From the NCBI RefSeq assembly GCF_002479495.1, contig NZ_DLNQ01000005.1:817276-881275 (forward strand): DNA of 64,000 nt, read 5' to 3'. Below the pieces are notes generated by a model. The model worked only from the letters and a program-made list of their open reading frames with translations. It made no database searches and had not been told where the DNA came from. The stretch comes from Brevundimonas sp. UBA7506 (GTDB lineage Bacteria; Pseudomonadota; Alphaproteobacteria; Caulobacterales; Caulobacteraceae). The first letter of the stretch is position 1; the number at the start of each line of letters is the position of its first letter. The position numbers were made by a program, and so were the translations under genes. Positions 38,579 to 50,201 of the stretch are shown in pieces.

Positions 38579-39202
38579 TCACGGCAGATGGATCAGGGCG
38601 GCCAGCCAGCCGATGTTCTGCAGCTTCTCGATCGACTCGAACAGCGGCGCCGCCAGCAGGAAGACCAGGCCGTCGCGCAGCGTCGTCAGGAAGAAGCGCG
38701 GCCGCACGTCCAGCGACTCGGCGTCGCGCCACTTGGAAAAGTCCGGCCCGAAGCGCGGCGTCCGCGCGCAATAGTCCAGATAGGTCTGCCCAAAGGCGCC
38801 CGTCAGCCAGGCCTCCTCGCGCTTCACCGTGAAGTAGAAGACGGTGAAGGTCAGCAGCAGGAACAGGCACGCCAGGGTCACGCTGCCCGTCTGGGCGCCG
38901 ACGCCGAAGGCTCCCATGAAGCTGAAGACATAGAGCGGGTTGCGGCTGATCGAATAGGGCCCGCGATCCACGATCTCGGCCTTCTTGCGCCCGCCGATAT
39001 AGAGCGAACACCAGGCCCGCCCGACGATGCAGACGGCGATCAGCGCCAGGCCGAAGGCCTCCAGCCCCTCATGCAGCGCCGTCTCGCCGCCCATCGACTG
39101 CGTGAAGAAGGCCAGGGCCACCACGCCGAGGATGCCGACCAGCAGCGCCAGCTTGCGCAGCTTCTGCACCCGTTGAAGATCAAAACCCTGAACCGCCGAC
39201 AT
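38579..39202 (-). CDS. Isoprenylcysteine/phospholipid methyltransferase-like membrane protein (ICMT/PEMT family)
   Basis: The 207-residue protein has about five hydrophobic segments. The family motif GPYSISRNPLYVFSFMGAFG lies at about residues 97-116, followed by EEAWLTGAFGQTYLDYCART, with the Glu and Arg typical of membrane methyltransferases using SAM. The bacterial substrate is unknown. The ATG at 39202 with GAGGAAAT upstream is preferred; the frame extends to 39259. It is followed by a lipoprotein gene on the same strand. Confidence 0.85.
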   Translation of the reverse strand: MSAVQGFDLQRVQKLRKLALLVGILGVVALAFFTQSMGGETALHEGLEAFGLALIAVCIVGRAWCSLYIGGRKKAEIVDRGPYSISRNPLYVFSFMGAFGVGAQTGSVTLACLFLLLTFTVFYFTVKREEAWLTGAFGQTYLDYCARTPRFGPDFSKWRDAESLDVRPRFFLTTLRDGLVFLLAAPLFESIEKLQNIGWLAALIHLP

Positions 39203-39295
39203 CTGTATTTCCTCGACTGATGAGGGTGCGACAGAACGCCGCTCCGAAGGCGCTTTCAAGGCCTATGTTTGCAAGCGTTTCGCGCTCGCAAAACT

Positions 39296-40258
39296 TCACT
39301 GATCCAGCCACTGATCCAGCGCGCGGAAGCCTTCGATCGCCAGTTCGGTCGAGGACTGGAAGGTGGCGGGAACCACCTTTTCGAAGTCGTCGCTCGGGCG
39401 GTGATAATCGGGGTGATAGTTCACACCGAAATAGAGGAAGGGCAGGCCCGCGCGATGGAAGGCCGCGTGGTCGGACGCCTCGACCCAGTTGTCGGCGCCC
39501 TTGTCCTCCGGCGTGTCCTTGCCGAAGGCGAGCGATACGGTCCCGCGCGGCGCGATGCGTTCCAGCAGCGGGCGGAAATAGGGATGCTGATAGGTGCCCG
39601 TGACCCACAGCTTGCCGTCGCTGTCGGCGCGCGCCGTCATGTCGAAGTTCAGGTTCATCGAGATCGACGACAGCGGCACCGGCGGCGCCTCGACAAAGTG
39701 CTTGGCCCCCAGCAGGCTGCGCTCCTCGCCGTCCAGGGCGACGATCAGGACGCTGTGCTCCGGCGGGTTGGCCTTCAGCCGCTTGGCCAACTCCAGCATG
39801 GTCGCCACGCCCGAGGCGTTGTCGTCGGCGCCGTTGTAGATCTCGCCGTTGTTGACCCCGACGTGGTCGTAGTGGGCCGTCACCACGATGTACTTGTCCG
39901 ACACGCGCGTGCCGGGAATGACGCCGATGATATTGGTCCCGTTGAAGGTCTTCACGCCCTCGCGCGTGCGGCCCTGCATTTCCCAGGGCTGCAGCCGCCC
40001 CATCGGCGACGGCTGAACACCCAGGGCCTCCAACCGCGCTACGATGTATTCGCGCGCCTTGGCCCCGCCTTCCGACCCGGTGTCGCGGCCCTGCATGTCG
40101 TCCGCCGACAGGATGCGCAGATCGTCCATCAGTTGAGTGTAGTCAGCGGCGGTCGCCGCGACGGGCGCCGTCGCAGCCGCCTCGGGCGTCATGGTCTCAC
40201 AGCCGGCCAGCGTCAGGGCGGCGGCGATGGCGGTCAGGCTGGCGAGAACAGGACGCAT
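39296..40258 (-). CDS. M28-family zinc aminopeptidase, lipoprotein
   Basis: This 320-residue protein has a lipobox LAGC (Cys about residue 19) and an M28 catalytic domain. Visible zinc ligands and catalytic acids are the His in VTAHYDHVG, the Asp in GADDNASG, Glu-Glu in DGEERSLL, the Asp in NFDM and the His in YHRPSDDFE. The family removes N-terminal amino acids in the periplasm or at the outer membrane. It is divergent from ligA. A hairpin of 10-base arms (39268-39292) lies just after its stop and may end the transcript, although no T-tract is seen. Confidence 0.93.
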   Translation of the reverse strand: MRPVLASLTAIAAALTLAGCETMTPEAAATAPVAATAADYTQLMDDLRILSADDMQGRDTGSEGGAKAREYIVARLEALGVQPSPMGRLQPWEMQGRTREGVKTFNGTNIIGVIPGTRVSDKYIVVTAHYDHVGVNNGEIYNGADDNASGVATMLELAKRLKANPPEHSVLIVALDGEERSLLGAKHFVEAPPVPLSSISMNLNFDMTARADSDGKLWVTGTYQHPYFRPLLERIAPRGTVSLAFGKDTPEDKGADNWVEASDHAAFHRAGLPFLYFGVNYHPDYHRPSDDFEKVVPATFQSSTELAIEGFRALDQWLDQ

Positions 40259-40363
40259 GGAGGGCTCCGGGAAATCAGTCGGCGCGACGCTAGCGGGCCA
40301 AGCTTGTCGCGTCAGATTACGTTTCTGTCATGGACGCTGCGATCCCGCCGCCGCCGGTGCTAA

Positions 40364-42718
<2,355 letters not shown>

Positions 42719-42732
42719 ATGATGATCGCCTG

Positions 42733-43344
42733 ATGCACGCCGTCGCCATCGACTTCGAAACCGCCAACGAGCAGCGCTCCAGCCCCTGCTCCATCGGCCT
42801 CGCCTGGATCAACGACGGCGTCATCGAGTCCGTCGAGCACCACTACATCCGCCCGCCCGGCATGCGCTTCGCCAGCTTCAATATCGCCTTCCACGGCATC
42901 GGCCCGGAGCAGGTCGAGGACGCCGAAGAGTTCCCCGCCGTCCTGGCCGCCATCGCCCCGCGCCTCGAGGGTCGCACCGTCCTGGCCCACAACGCCGCCT
43001 TCGACGTCAGCGTCATTCGCGGGACCTGCGACCACTACGGCCTGACCTATCCCGAGTTCGACTACCTCTGCACAGTCAAGCTGGCGCAGATCACCTGGCC
43101 GGAGTTCGCCTCGCACAAGCTGAACAACGTCTGCGCCGAACTGGGTATCCAGTTCAAACACCACGACGCCGCCGAGGACGCCTTCGCCTGCGCCTCGGTG
43201 GCGCTGGAGACGCTGCGCACGCATCAGGCGACCTGCGCCGCCTCCCTCGCCAGCGCGACGGGCACCAGCCTCGGACGGCTGCACACTGGCGGCTACAGCC
43301 CCTGCTCCTCGGCCGGATCGCGCCCGCGCCGTCCGCGCAGCTGA
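42733..43344 (+). CDS. DnaQ-like 3'-5' exonuclease (DEDDh)
   Basis: The 203-residue protein has the Exo I motif AIDFETAN, Exo II HNAAFDVSVI and Exo III HDAAEDAF, giving the two-metal DEDDh site. It is too short for a full DNA polymerase III epsilon subunit with a polymerase-contact tail and more like free-standing repair or proofreading exonucleases. The ATG at 42733 follows the ligA stop by 14 bases, so it is probably co-transcribed with ligA. A GTG at 42697 inside ligA is an unlikely alternative start. The C-terminus is Ser/Arg/Pro-rich and low-complexity. Confidence 0.88.
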   Translation: MHAVAIDFETANEQRSSPCSIGLAWINDGVIESVEHHYIRPPGMRFASFNIAFHGIGPEQVEDAEEFPAVLAAIAPRLEGRTVLAHNAAFDVSVIRGTCDHYGLTYPEFDYLCTVKLAQITWPEFASHKLNNVCAELGIQFKHHDAAEDAFACASVALETLRTHQATCAASLASATGTSLGRLHTGGYSPCSSAGSRPRRPRS

Positions 43345-43345
43345 C

Positions 43346-43472
43346 TTTTCCTCCCCACTCTGTGGGGAGGGGACCGCGCAGCGGTGGAGGGGCTAGAGCG
43401 GCCGAAACAAGCAGCCCCTCCGTCTCGTCGGCTACGCCGCCGACCCACCTCCCCATGAGATGGGGAGGAAAA
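43346..43472. repeat. Intergenic palindromic repeat, variant of the local family
   Basis: Outer arms TTTTCCTCCCCA and TGGGGAGGAAAA enclose smaller hairpins, such as CCTCCCCATGAGATGGGGAGG. It lies between the exonuclease and DUF2147 genes. It shares the overall layout, though not the exact sequence, of the repeats at 48095-48246 and 55866-56034. Confidence 0.75.
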
Positions 43473-43639
43473 CGCCATCCAAATCCACCGCTTAGTCGCT
43501 CACCACGCCCAAACATTGACCTAAGGTCATGTAATCATTGATCGAACGTCACAAATTCGGGCCTTGTTTCGGACCGAAACCGGGGTCACCCTTCATCGAC
43601 AAGGATCGGCCCAACGATCCGTCTGAAGGAATACGCCCG

Positions 43640-44062
43640 ATGAAGTTCACCGTTCTGGCGGCCGCCGCCGTTTTCGCCGCAGCCCTCGCCTCTCCGGCTC
43701 TGGCGGGCGATCCGACCGGCCTGTGGCAGACCCCGACCAATGGCGGTCAGGTCCGCATCGCCCGCTGCGGTCAGGCCCTGTGCGGCACGCTCGTCACCTC
43801 GGACCACATCCGACGCGAACCCAACGCCCGCGACGAGCACAACAAGGACGCCAGCCAGCGCAATCGCACCCTGCGCGGCCTGCCCATGCTCAGCGGCTTC
43901 ACTGGCGGCCCGTCCGAATGGCGCGGCGGCTCGGTCTATAATCCGGCCGACGGCGGCACCTATCGCGGCACCATCACCATGACCGGCGACAACAGCCTGC
44001 GCCTGCGCGGCTGCATCGTCGCCCCCCTGTGCAAGACTCAGACCTGGACCCGCATCCAGTAG
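43640..44062 (+). CDS. DUF2147 secreted protein
   Basis: The 140-residue protein has a signal peptide (ending SPALAG) and the DUF2147 hallmarks: GLWQTPTNGGQVRIARCGQA, LCGTLV, a middle GGSVYNPADGGTYRGTITM, and a C-terminal LRGCIVAPLCKTQTWTRI. The paired Cys residues probably form disulfides. Members are periplasmic proteins of unclear function, often stress-linked. An in-frame ATG at 43640 starts the product. A terminator at 44087-44121 follows. Confidence 0.9.
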   Translation: MKFTVLAAAAVFAAALASPALAGDPTGLWQTPTNGGQVRIARCGQALCGTLVTSDHIRREPNARDEHNKDASQRNRTLRGLPMLSGFTGGPSEWRGGSVYNPADGGTYRGTITMTGDNSLRLRGCIVAPLCKTQTWTRIQ

Positions 44063-44086
44063 CCGAGGCGCACAGCCCAAACGAAA

Positions 44087-44121
44087 GACGCCTCCCCCGC
44101 GATCGCGTGGGAGGCGTTTTT
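44087..44121. terminator. Rho-independent terminator, shared by convergent genes
   Basis: Stem ACGCCTCCC/GGGAGGCGT with an internal CGCGATCGCG palindrome is followed on the plus strand by TTTTT. It lies between the DUF2147 gene and the aldo/keto reductase gene, 24 bases past the former's stop. Confidence 0.88.
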
Positions 44122-44124
44122 CAA

Positions 44125-45111
<987 letters not shown>

Positions 45112-45203
45112 GAGCGCACTCCTTCTGATGAGAGGGGGCTGGCGACGCATCCGCCAGCCGTCGCCAGATGGGCGCCGTATGGCCCTATTTCAAGGAAGAC
45201 GCC

Positions 45204-45896
45204 TCAGACCAGGCTGGCGACGATCGACAGGAGGGTCGCCGTCGCCACCGCGTTCAGCGCCATCCCCAGGCTGGCGAAGGCGCCCGCCGTCTGATCCACC
45301 TGAAAGGCTCGCGCCGCGCCGAAACCGTGCGCCGACACACCGACCGCAAAACCCCGCGCCCGCCAGTCTCTGATCTTCAGCAGGTTCAGCAGCGGCGTCG
45401 CCGTCATCGCTCCGATCACGCCCGACATCAGCACGATCACCGCCGCGAGGGCCGGGATGCCGCCCAATTGCGAAGCCACCGCCATGCCGACCGGCGTCGT
45501 CGTGGCGCGCGGGGCGATGGAGGCCATGATCTCGGCCGGCGCGCCGAACAGCCAGACGATGCCCACGGCGCTGACAATGGCCGTCACAGCCCCTGCCAGC
45601 AGGGCGCAGGTCAGCGGCTTGGCCAGCCGCCGGATCGTCGCCCGCTGCGCCCAGATCGGCACGGCCAGCCCCACCACCGCCGGTCCCAGCAGGAAGCCCA
45701 AAACCTGGGTCGCCTCGGCATAGGTCGGATAGGGCGTCCTGGTCGCCAGCAGGACGCCGATCAGCACAGGCGTCGCCAGCAAGACCGGATGGCACAGCGG
45801 ATGCCTCCCGCTGCGCCGCGACAGCACGTCCGCCGCCTCGAACACCACCAGGGTCACCGCCAGCCACAACAGGGGCGTCGCGATCAGATCGCTCAC
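45204..45896 (-). CDS. lrgB: LrgB/CidB-family membrane protein
   Basis: The 230-residue protein has about six or seven membrane segments and the LrgB signature APRATTTPVGMAVASQLGGI. ISAHGFGAARAF-type sequence (VSAHGFGAARAF) is near the C-terminus. LrgB/CidB act with LrgA/CidA in control of murein hydrolases or export of small molecules such as glycolate or pyruvate-related anions. Its start overlaps the lrgA stop by 4 bases (ATGA), so the pair is co-translated. Confidence 0.92.
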   Translation of the reverse strand: MSDLIATPLLWLAVTLVVFEAADVLSRRSGRHPLCHPVLLATPVLIGVLLATRTPYPTYAEATQVLGFLLGPAVVGLAVPIWAQRATIRRLAKPLTCALLAGAVTAIVSAVGIVWLFGAPAEIMASIAPRATTTPVGMAVASQLGGIPALAAVIVLMSGVIGAMTATPLLNLLKIRDWRARGFAVGVSAHGFGAARAFQVDQTAGAFASLGMALNAVATATLLSIVASLV

Positions 45897-46255
45897 GACG
45901 CGCCCTCTTCGTTCTCCGGCTCTCGTCCCGCCACGGCGCGAAACACCAGGGCCGTCACCGCCAGCGTCAGCAGGGTCGAGACCACCACCGCCACAAGGAT
46001 GCCGAGGCCGTAGCGCGACAGGATCGCCCCTTCCTCCATCAGGCCGACGGCGGCGGGCACGAACATGATCGACAGATGCGCCGTCAGCCAGCCCGTCACC
46101 TGGGTCAGCGTCAGCCGCTCGCGCGGAACCAGCGCCAGCCAGGCCAGCAGCAGCACCATGCCGATCACCGACCCCGGCAGAGGCAGGCCCGTCAGCCGGT
46201 GGACTGCCTCGCCCGCCAGTTGGCAGACGAGCAGCAGGGCGATGGCGCCGATCAT
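45893..46255 (-). CDS. lrgA: LrgA/CidA-family holin-like membrane protein
   Basis: The 120-residue protein has four membrane segments and the family region LPLPGSVIGMVLLLAWLAL at about residues 24-42, followed by FVPAAVGLMEEGAI. It is the partner of the LrgB protein encoded next and overlaps it by 4 bases. It lies only 4 bases after the stop of the aminopeptidase P gene, so all three genes may form one transcript. Confidence 0.92.
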   Translation of the reverse strand: MIGAIALLLVCQLAGEAVHRLTGLPLPGSVIGMVLLLAWLALVPRERLTLTQVTGWLTAHLSIMFVPAAVGLMEEGAILSRYGLGILVAVVVSTLLTLAVTALVFRAVAGREPENEEGAS

Positions 46256-46259
46256 CGGA

Positions 46260-48083
46260 TCAGAGGGGCGCCGTCTGCGCCTTCAGCCATTGCAGCGCCG
46301 CCTCATCCTTCTGCACACCTTCGGCCAGCAGAGGCCCGACCTTGGCCAGAACCTCGGCGTGATAGGCGCCCACATAGGCCCGCTCGTCCGCCGTCAGCAG
46401 TTCCACGTCGATCAGACGACGATCCAGCGGCGCCAGAGTCAGTTGCTCGAAACCGTGCATGGGCCGCTCGCCGCCCGGAACCTGGGCCGGGGCGGTCACG
46501 ACCTGAAGCGTCTCAATGCGGATGCCCCACTCGCCTTCACGGTAATAGCCCGGCTCGTTCGACAGGATCATGCCCGTCAACAGCGGCTGGTCCGTGCCCC
46601 ATCCGGCGATGCGCTGCGGCCCCTCGTGGACGCCCAGATACGACCCCACGCCGTGGCCCGTGCCATGGTCGAAATCGAAGCCCGCGTTCCACAGCGGTTG
46701 GCGCGCGATGGCGTCCAGCTGGCGCCCGCTGGTCCCGGCGGGGAAGCGGATCACCGCCATGGCGATATGGCCCTTAAGGACCAGGGTGAACATCCGGCGC
46801 TGATCGGCCGTGCCCTCGCCGATGGCCATGGTGCGGGTCACGTCCGTGGTCCCGTCCAGATACTGACCGCCGCCGTCCACCAGCAGCAGCGAACCCGTCT
46901 CCATCGGCCGGATCTTGGCCCCGACCGGCTTGTAGTGCGGCAGGGCGCCGTTCGGACCGACCCCGGCGATGGTGTCGAAGGACAGGTCCTTCAGCATGCC
47001 GGTCGCCTCGCGGAAGCCCTCCAGCGCCTCGACCACCGCCCGCTCGTCCGGCAGCTCCCTCTGCGCGACCGTATCGACCCAGTGCAGGAAGCGGGTCAGG
47101 GCCGCGCCGTCGCGAATGTGCGCCTGACGGCTGCCCTCGATCTCGACGGCGTTCTTCTGGGCGCGCGGCAGGGCGCAGGGGTCCATGCCGCGCACGATGG
47201 CGGCGCCCGCCGTTTCCAGCCGGTCGAAATACCAGGCCGAGGACACCGCCGGATCGATCAGCACCTTCTGCCCCGACAGGGCGTCCAGCGCGGCGGGAAG
47301 CGCCTCGGGCGCCTCCAGCGTCACGGCGTCGCCCAGCCAGCCGGGCAGTTCATTGGTGATCTTGGCGGGATCGAGGAAGACCTTGGCCGTGCCGTCGGCC
47401 TTCACCACCGCCTGCCCCAGCGGCAGGGGCGTGCGGATCACGTCGCCGCCGCGAATGTTGAACAGCCAGGCCAGCGAAGACGGCGAGGTCAGCACGGCGA
47501 CGTCCGCGCCCTTGGCCTTGATGGCCTGACCGATGCGGGCGCGCTTGGACGCGGCGTTCTCGCCGGTATAGCGATTCTCGTGCGGGACCACCGGCGCCTG
47601 CGGCTGGGCCGGACGGGCGTCGCCCCAGGCCAGATCGATGGGATTGGGCTCCACGGCTTTCAGGGTCGCGCCCGCCTTTTCGACCGCCGCGCGTAGGGTC
47701 GCCAGGGCGTCGGGGCTGTGCAGGCGTGGGTCATAGCCGATGACCGAACCGGCGCTCAGGCCCTCCAGCCAGGCGGCCAGCCTGTTCAGTTCGACCCGCT
47801 CGAACAGGGCCGCATCCGTCTGGGCCTTGGCCTGAACCGTATAGCGACCGTCGACGAAGACCGCCGCCTTGTCCATCAACACCACGCCCGCCCCGGCCGA
47901 GCCGGTGAAGCCGCTGACCCACGCCAGACGCTCGCTGGCGTCGGGCAGGTACTCGTTCTGATGCTCGTCCTCGTGCGGGACCAGCAGGCCGTCGAGGCCC
48001 TGCTTGGCCATCTCGGCGCGCAGCAGAGGCAGGTGCTTGGCCCCGAAGGACGGATCGGTGGTTTCGTCGAATGTCTGGCGCAT
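46260..48083 (-). CDS. Aminopeptidase P family Xaa-Pro peptidase (M24)
   Basis: The 607-residue protein has two creatinase-like N-terminal domains and an M24 catalytic domain. The dinuclear-metal ligands are visible: Asp and Asp in LVDGGGQYLDGTTDVTR, His in GTGHGVGSYLGVHEG and Glu in SNEPGYYREG, with a late Glu in GIRIETL. The length and C-terminal extension fit the large cytosolic form of the family. The ATG at 48083 is preferred. The frame is open back to 48164, but that part lies in the palindromic repeat. It is upstream of lrgAB. Confidence 0.93.
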   Translation of the reverse strand: MRQTFDETTDPSFGAKHLPLLRAEMAKQGLDGLLVPHEDEHQNEYLPDASERLAWVSGFTGSAGAGVVLMDKAAVFVDGRYTVQAKAQTDAALFERVELNRLAAWLEGLSAGSVIGYDPRLHSPDALATLRAAVEKAGATLKAVEPNPIDLAWGDARPAQPQAPVVPHENRYTGENAASKRARIGQAIKAKGADVAVLTSPSSLAWLFNIRGGDVIRTPLPLGQAVVKADGTAKVFLDPAKITNELPGWLGDAVTLEAPEALPAALDALSGQKVLIDPAVSSAWYFDRLETAGAAIVRGMDPCALPRAQKNAVEIEGSRQAHIRDGAALTRFLHWVDTVAQRELPDERAVVEALEGFREATGMLKDLSFDTIAGVGPNGALPHYKPVGAKIRPMETGSLLLVDGGGQYLDGTTDVTRTMAIGEGTADQRRMFTLVLKGHIAMAVIRFPAGTSGRQLDAIARQPLWNAGFDFDHGTGHGVGSYLGVHEGPQRIAGWGTDQPLLTGMILSNEPGYYREGEWGIRIETLQVVTAPAQVPGGERPMHGFEQLTLAPLDRRLIDVELLTADERAYVGAYHAEVLAKVGPLLAEGVQKDEAALQWLKAQTAPL

Positions 48084-48094
48084 ATTGTTCCTTA

Positions 48095-48246
48095 TCCCTT
48101 CTCCCCTTGTGGGAGAAGGTGGGCGCCGGAGGCGCTCGGATGAGCGGGTTCTATCAGCGAGCAAGACGGAAAGGCTGTGCGCGAAGCCGGCCTCCCCTCA
48201 TCCGTCTCGCTCCGCGAGCCACCTTCTCCCACAAGGGGAGAAGGGA
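48095..48246. repeat. Intergenic palindromic repeat (copy 1)
   Basis: Outer arms TCCCTTCTCCCCTTGTGGGA... and the complement (...TCCCACAAGGGGAGAAGGGA) enclose smaller hairpins, including GGCGCCGGAGGCGCTCGGAT. The element fills the gap between the aminopeptidase and prmA. A second copy at 55866-56034 has the same arms and the same GGCGCCGGAGGCGCTCGGAT segment. Confidence 0.85.
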
Positions 48247-48254
48247 ATTCACAC

Positions 48255-49121
48255 CTACTTCTTGCGCAGCTGCAGCGCGCTCCACGCGTCATGATGGATC
48301 GTCTGCTCGACCACGAAGCCCAGCGGCAGATAGGCTTCCAGAATCCGCTCTTCCTGCGTGCGCAGCAGGCCCGACAGGATGGCGACCCCGCCCGACTTCA
48401 ACGCGGCGGCGATCTCGGGCGCCAGGAACACCAGGGGCGCGGCCAGGATGTTGGCGAAGACCAGATCATAGGGCGCGTGCTGGGCGATGCGCGCATCGCT
48501 CAGGCCGTCGGCGAAATAGAACTCGCACGTCGCGTCGTTGATCTGGGCATTCTCGTTGGCGATGCGGGCCGAGGGCTCGTCGATGTCGGTGCCGACGGCG
48601 ATGGGCGAACCCGTCTTGGCCGCCGCGATGGCCAGCACGCCCGTGCCGCAACCGACGTCCAGCACTTTCTCGAAGGTCTCGGTCGCCAGCAGGTTGTCGA
48701 AGGCTTCCAGGCAGCCGACGGTCGTGCCGTGGTGGCCGGTGCCGAAGGCCGCGCCCGCGTCGATCTTCAGATTGACCCGACCCTCGGGGATCTTGCCCTG
48801 GTCGTGGGCGCCATAGACGAAGAAGCGCCCCGCCTCGACCGGCGGCAGGCCCGACAGGCTCATCGCCAGCCAGTCGGCGTCGGCCAGCTTCTCGACGATG
48901 ACCTCCAGACCCGGGGTCGCGCGCAGGATCTCGGCGATGCCCTCGGCTTCCTCATCCGTCGTGGGAAAGGCGTCGATGCGCCAGACGCCCTTGTCCTCGT
49001 CCTCTTCCAGGATCGAGTAGGTCGCGTTTTCCAGCAGGGGGTTGGCGTCGATGGCGGCGGCGGCGGCTTCGGCCGGGGCGCGATCGCCGCGTGCGATCAC
49101 CTGAACTGCGGACTCGGACAT
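48255..49121 (-). CDS. prmA: Ribosomal protein L11 methyltransferase
   Basis: The 288-residue SAM-dependent enzyme trimethylates lysines and the N-terminus of ribosomal protein L11. It has an N-terminal substrate-binding domain. The motif [24 protein letters not shown] segment ([14 protein letters not shown]) is followed by the SAM motif [15 protein letters not shown] and the motif [11 protein letters not shown]. The start [13 protein letters not shown] follows the usual pattern. It is divergent from the Lys/Ala/Pro-rich gene. Its stop is 9 bases past the palindromic repeat. Confidence 0.95.
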   Translation of the reverse strand: MSESAVQVIARGDRAPAEAAAAAIDANPLLENATYSILEEDEDKGVWRIDAFPTTDEEAEGIAEILRATPGLEVIVEKLADADWLAMSLSGLPPVEAGRFFVYGAHDQGKIPEGRVNLKIDAGAAFGTGHHGTTVGCLEAFDNLLATETFEKVLDVGCGTGVLAIAAAKTGSPIAVGTDIDEPSARIANENAQINDATCEFYFADGLSDARIAQHAPYDLVFANILAAPLVFLAPEIAAALKSGGVAILSGLLRTQEERILEAYLPLGFVVEQTIHHDAWSALQLRKK

Positions 49122-49203
49122 TTCTCAAACACCGTTATTATGACGAATCGCAACGTGTGCGGGCGTACGGAATGCCCGTGTCCATCTAGGGGTCGGGGTA
49201 TCC

Positions 49204-49812
49204 ATGGCTAAAGCACCGTCTGAGTCGAAATCTTCTACGCCGAAAGCGGCGCCTGCCGCTTCCAAGCCGAAACCGGCGGCAAAGTCGAGCGCTGCGGCGC
49301 CCAAGGCCGCTGCAAAACCGAAGGCCGCGCCGAAAACCGCCGCGCCCAAGGCCGCTGCCGCCAAGCCCGCCGTGAAGGCCGCTGCGCCCAAGGCGGCCGC
49401 CAAGCCCGCCGCCAAGGCTGCGCCGAAGGCCGCTGCGAAACCCGCCGCCGCCAAGGCCCCGGCGACGAAGGCTCCGGCCGCCAAGGCCGCCGCGCCCAAG
49501 GCGGCAGCGAAGCCCGCTGCTCCGAAGGCCGCCGCCAAGCCCGCCGCGCCGAAGAAGACTGCGGCCCCCAAGGCTGCTGCGCCGAAGGCCGCCGCCGCTC
49601 CCCAGCCGGTCGAGGCGCCCAAGCCCGCCGTCGCCGCGGCTCCGGCTCCGACGCCCGCTCCGGCCGCCGCCGCGCCCGCCCCGGCCCCCAAGCCGGCCGA
49701 AGCGCCCAAGCCCGCCCCCACGCCGGCGACTCCGGCCCCGCAACCGGCTGCCGCCGCTGCGCCTCAGCCCGAAAAGAAGAAGGGCTTCTTCGCCCGCCTC
49801 TTCGGCTGGTGA
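49204..49812 (+). CDS. Lys/Ala/Pro-rich histone-H1-like protein with a C-terminal amphipathic tail
   Basis: The 202-residue product is almost entirely composed of A, K, P and S. It contains many AAPKAAAKP-type repeats, like the AlgP/histone-H1-like proteins that bind DNA in other bacteria. The first 120 residues are Lys-rich; from about 130 to 185 it becomes Pro/Ala-rich and nearly uncharged. It ends KKKGFFARLFGW, an amphipathic aromatic tail likely to contact a membrane or a partner. No folded domain is expected. It might bind nucleic acid or act as an envelope spacer. A strong terminator follows. It is divergent from prmA. Confidence 0.8.
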   Translation: MAKAPSESKSSTPKAAPAASKPKPAAKSSAAAPKAAAKPKAAPKTAAPKAAAAKPAVKAAAPKAAAKPAAKAAPKAAAKPAAAKAPATKAPAAKAAAPKAAAKPAAPKAAAKPAAPKKTAAPKAAAPKAAAAPQPVEAPKPAVAAAPAPTPAPAAAAPAPAPKPAEAPKPAPTPATPAPQPAAAAAPQPEKKKGFFARLFGW

Positions 49813-49826
49813 TCGCCTGAAACGAC

Positions 49827-49860
49827 AAAAGGCCGGAGGGTTCGCCCCTCCGGCCTTTTT
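49827..49860. terminator. Bidirectional rho-independent terminator
   Basis: AAAAGGCCGGAGGG, loop TTCG, then the complementary CCCTCCGGCC followed by TTTTT. It serves the Lys/Ala/Pro-rich gene on the plus strand. On the minus strand a T-rich tail also follows, so it could also end the DUF3126 transcript. Confidence 0.93.
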
Positions 49861-49898
49861 CGTGCGTGCTTTCCAGAGATATCCCTGGAAGCGCAGCC

Positions 49899-50108
49899 TT
49901 AGTCCTGCGGCAGGTCTTCGGCCAGGATCGCCATCTCGAACATGAACGAGCCGGCCTCGTCCTCGTCCTCGAACACCACGCCGATGAACTCGTCATCGAC
50001 ATAGACTTCGGCGGAGTCGGCGACCTTGCGGGCCTTCACCTTGATGCCGCCGTGGTTGAAGGTGCGCTTCAGGTGCGTCTCGACGCGCTTCAGATCAGAT
50101 TCTTTCAC
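49899..50108 (-). CDS. DUF3126 family small protein
   Basis: The 69-residue acidic protein matches the alphaproteobacterial DUF3126 family: DLKRVETHLKRTFNHGGIKV, then EVYVDDEFIGVVFEDEDEAG. The function is unknown; the fold is expected to be a small alpha/beta domain. It lies 93 bases downstream of a gap and reads toward the Lys/Ala/Pro-rich gene across a shared terminator. cysE lies upstream on the same strand. Confidence 0.88.
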   Translation of the reverse strand: MKESDLKRVETHLKRTFNHGGIKVKARKVADSAEVYVDDEFIGVVFEDEDEAGSFMFEMAILAEDLPQD

Positions 50109-50201
50109 GGGGGTAGCCTCGTTGGTGTCGTTGACGGCGGACCCTAGAGAAGCCGCCTCCTCATGGGAAGCCCGCGTATCGGGCGTCCACAGGCGGCGCG
50201 A

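Noticed and set aside
39268-39292. Hairpin after the M28 peptidase gene
   Set aside because: The arms are 10 bases with one G-U type mismatch and no T-tract follows, so it is mentioned only in the gene entry and not called as a terminator.
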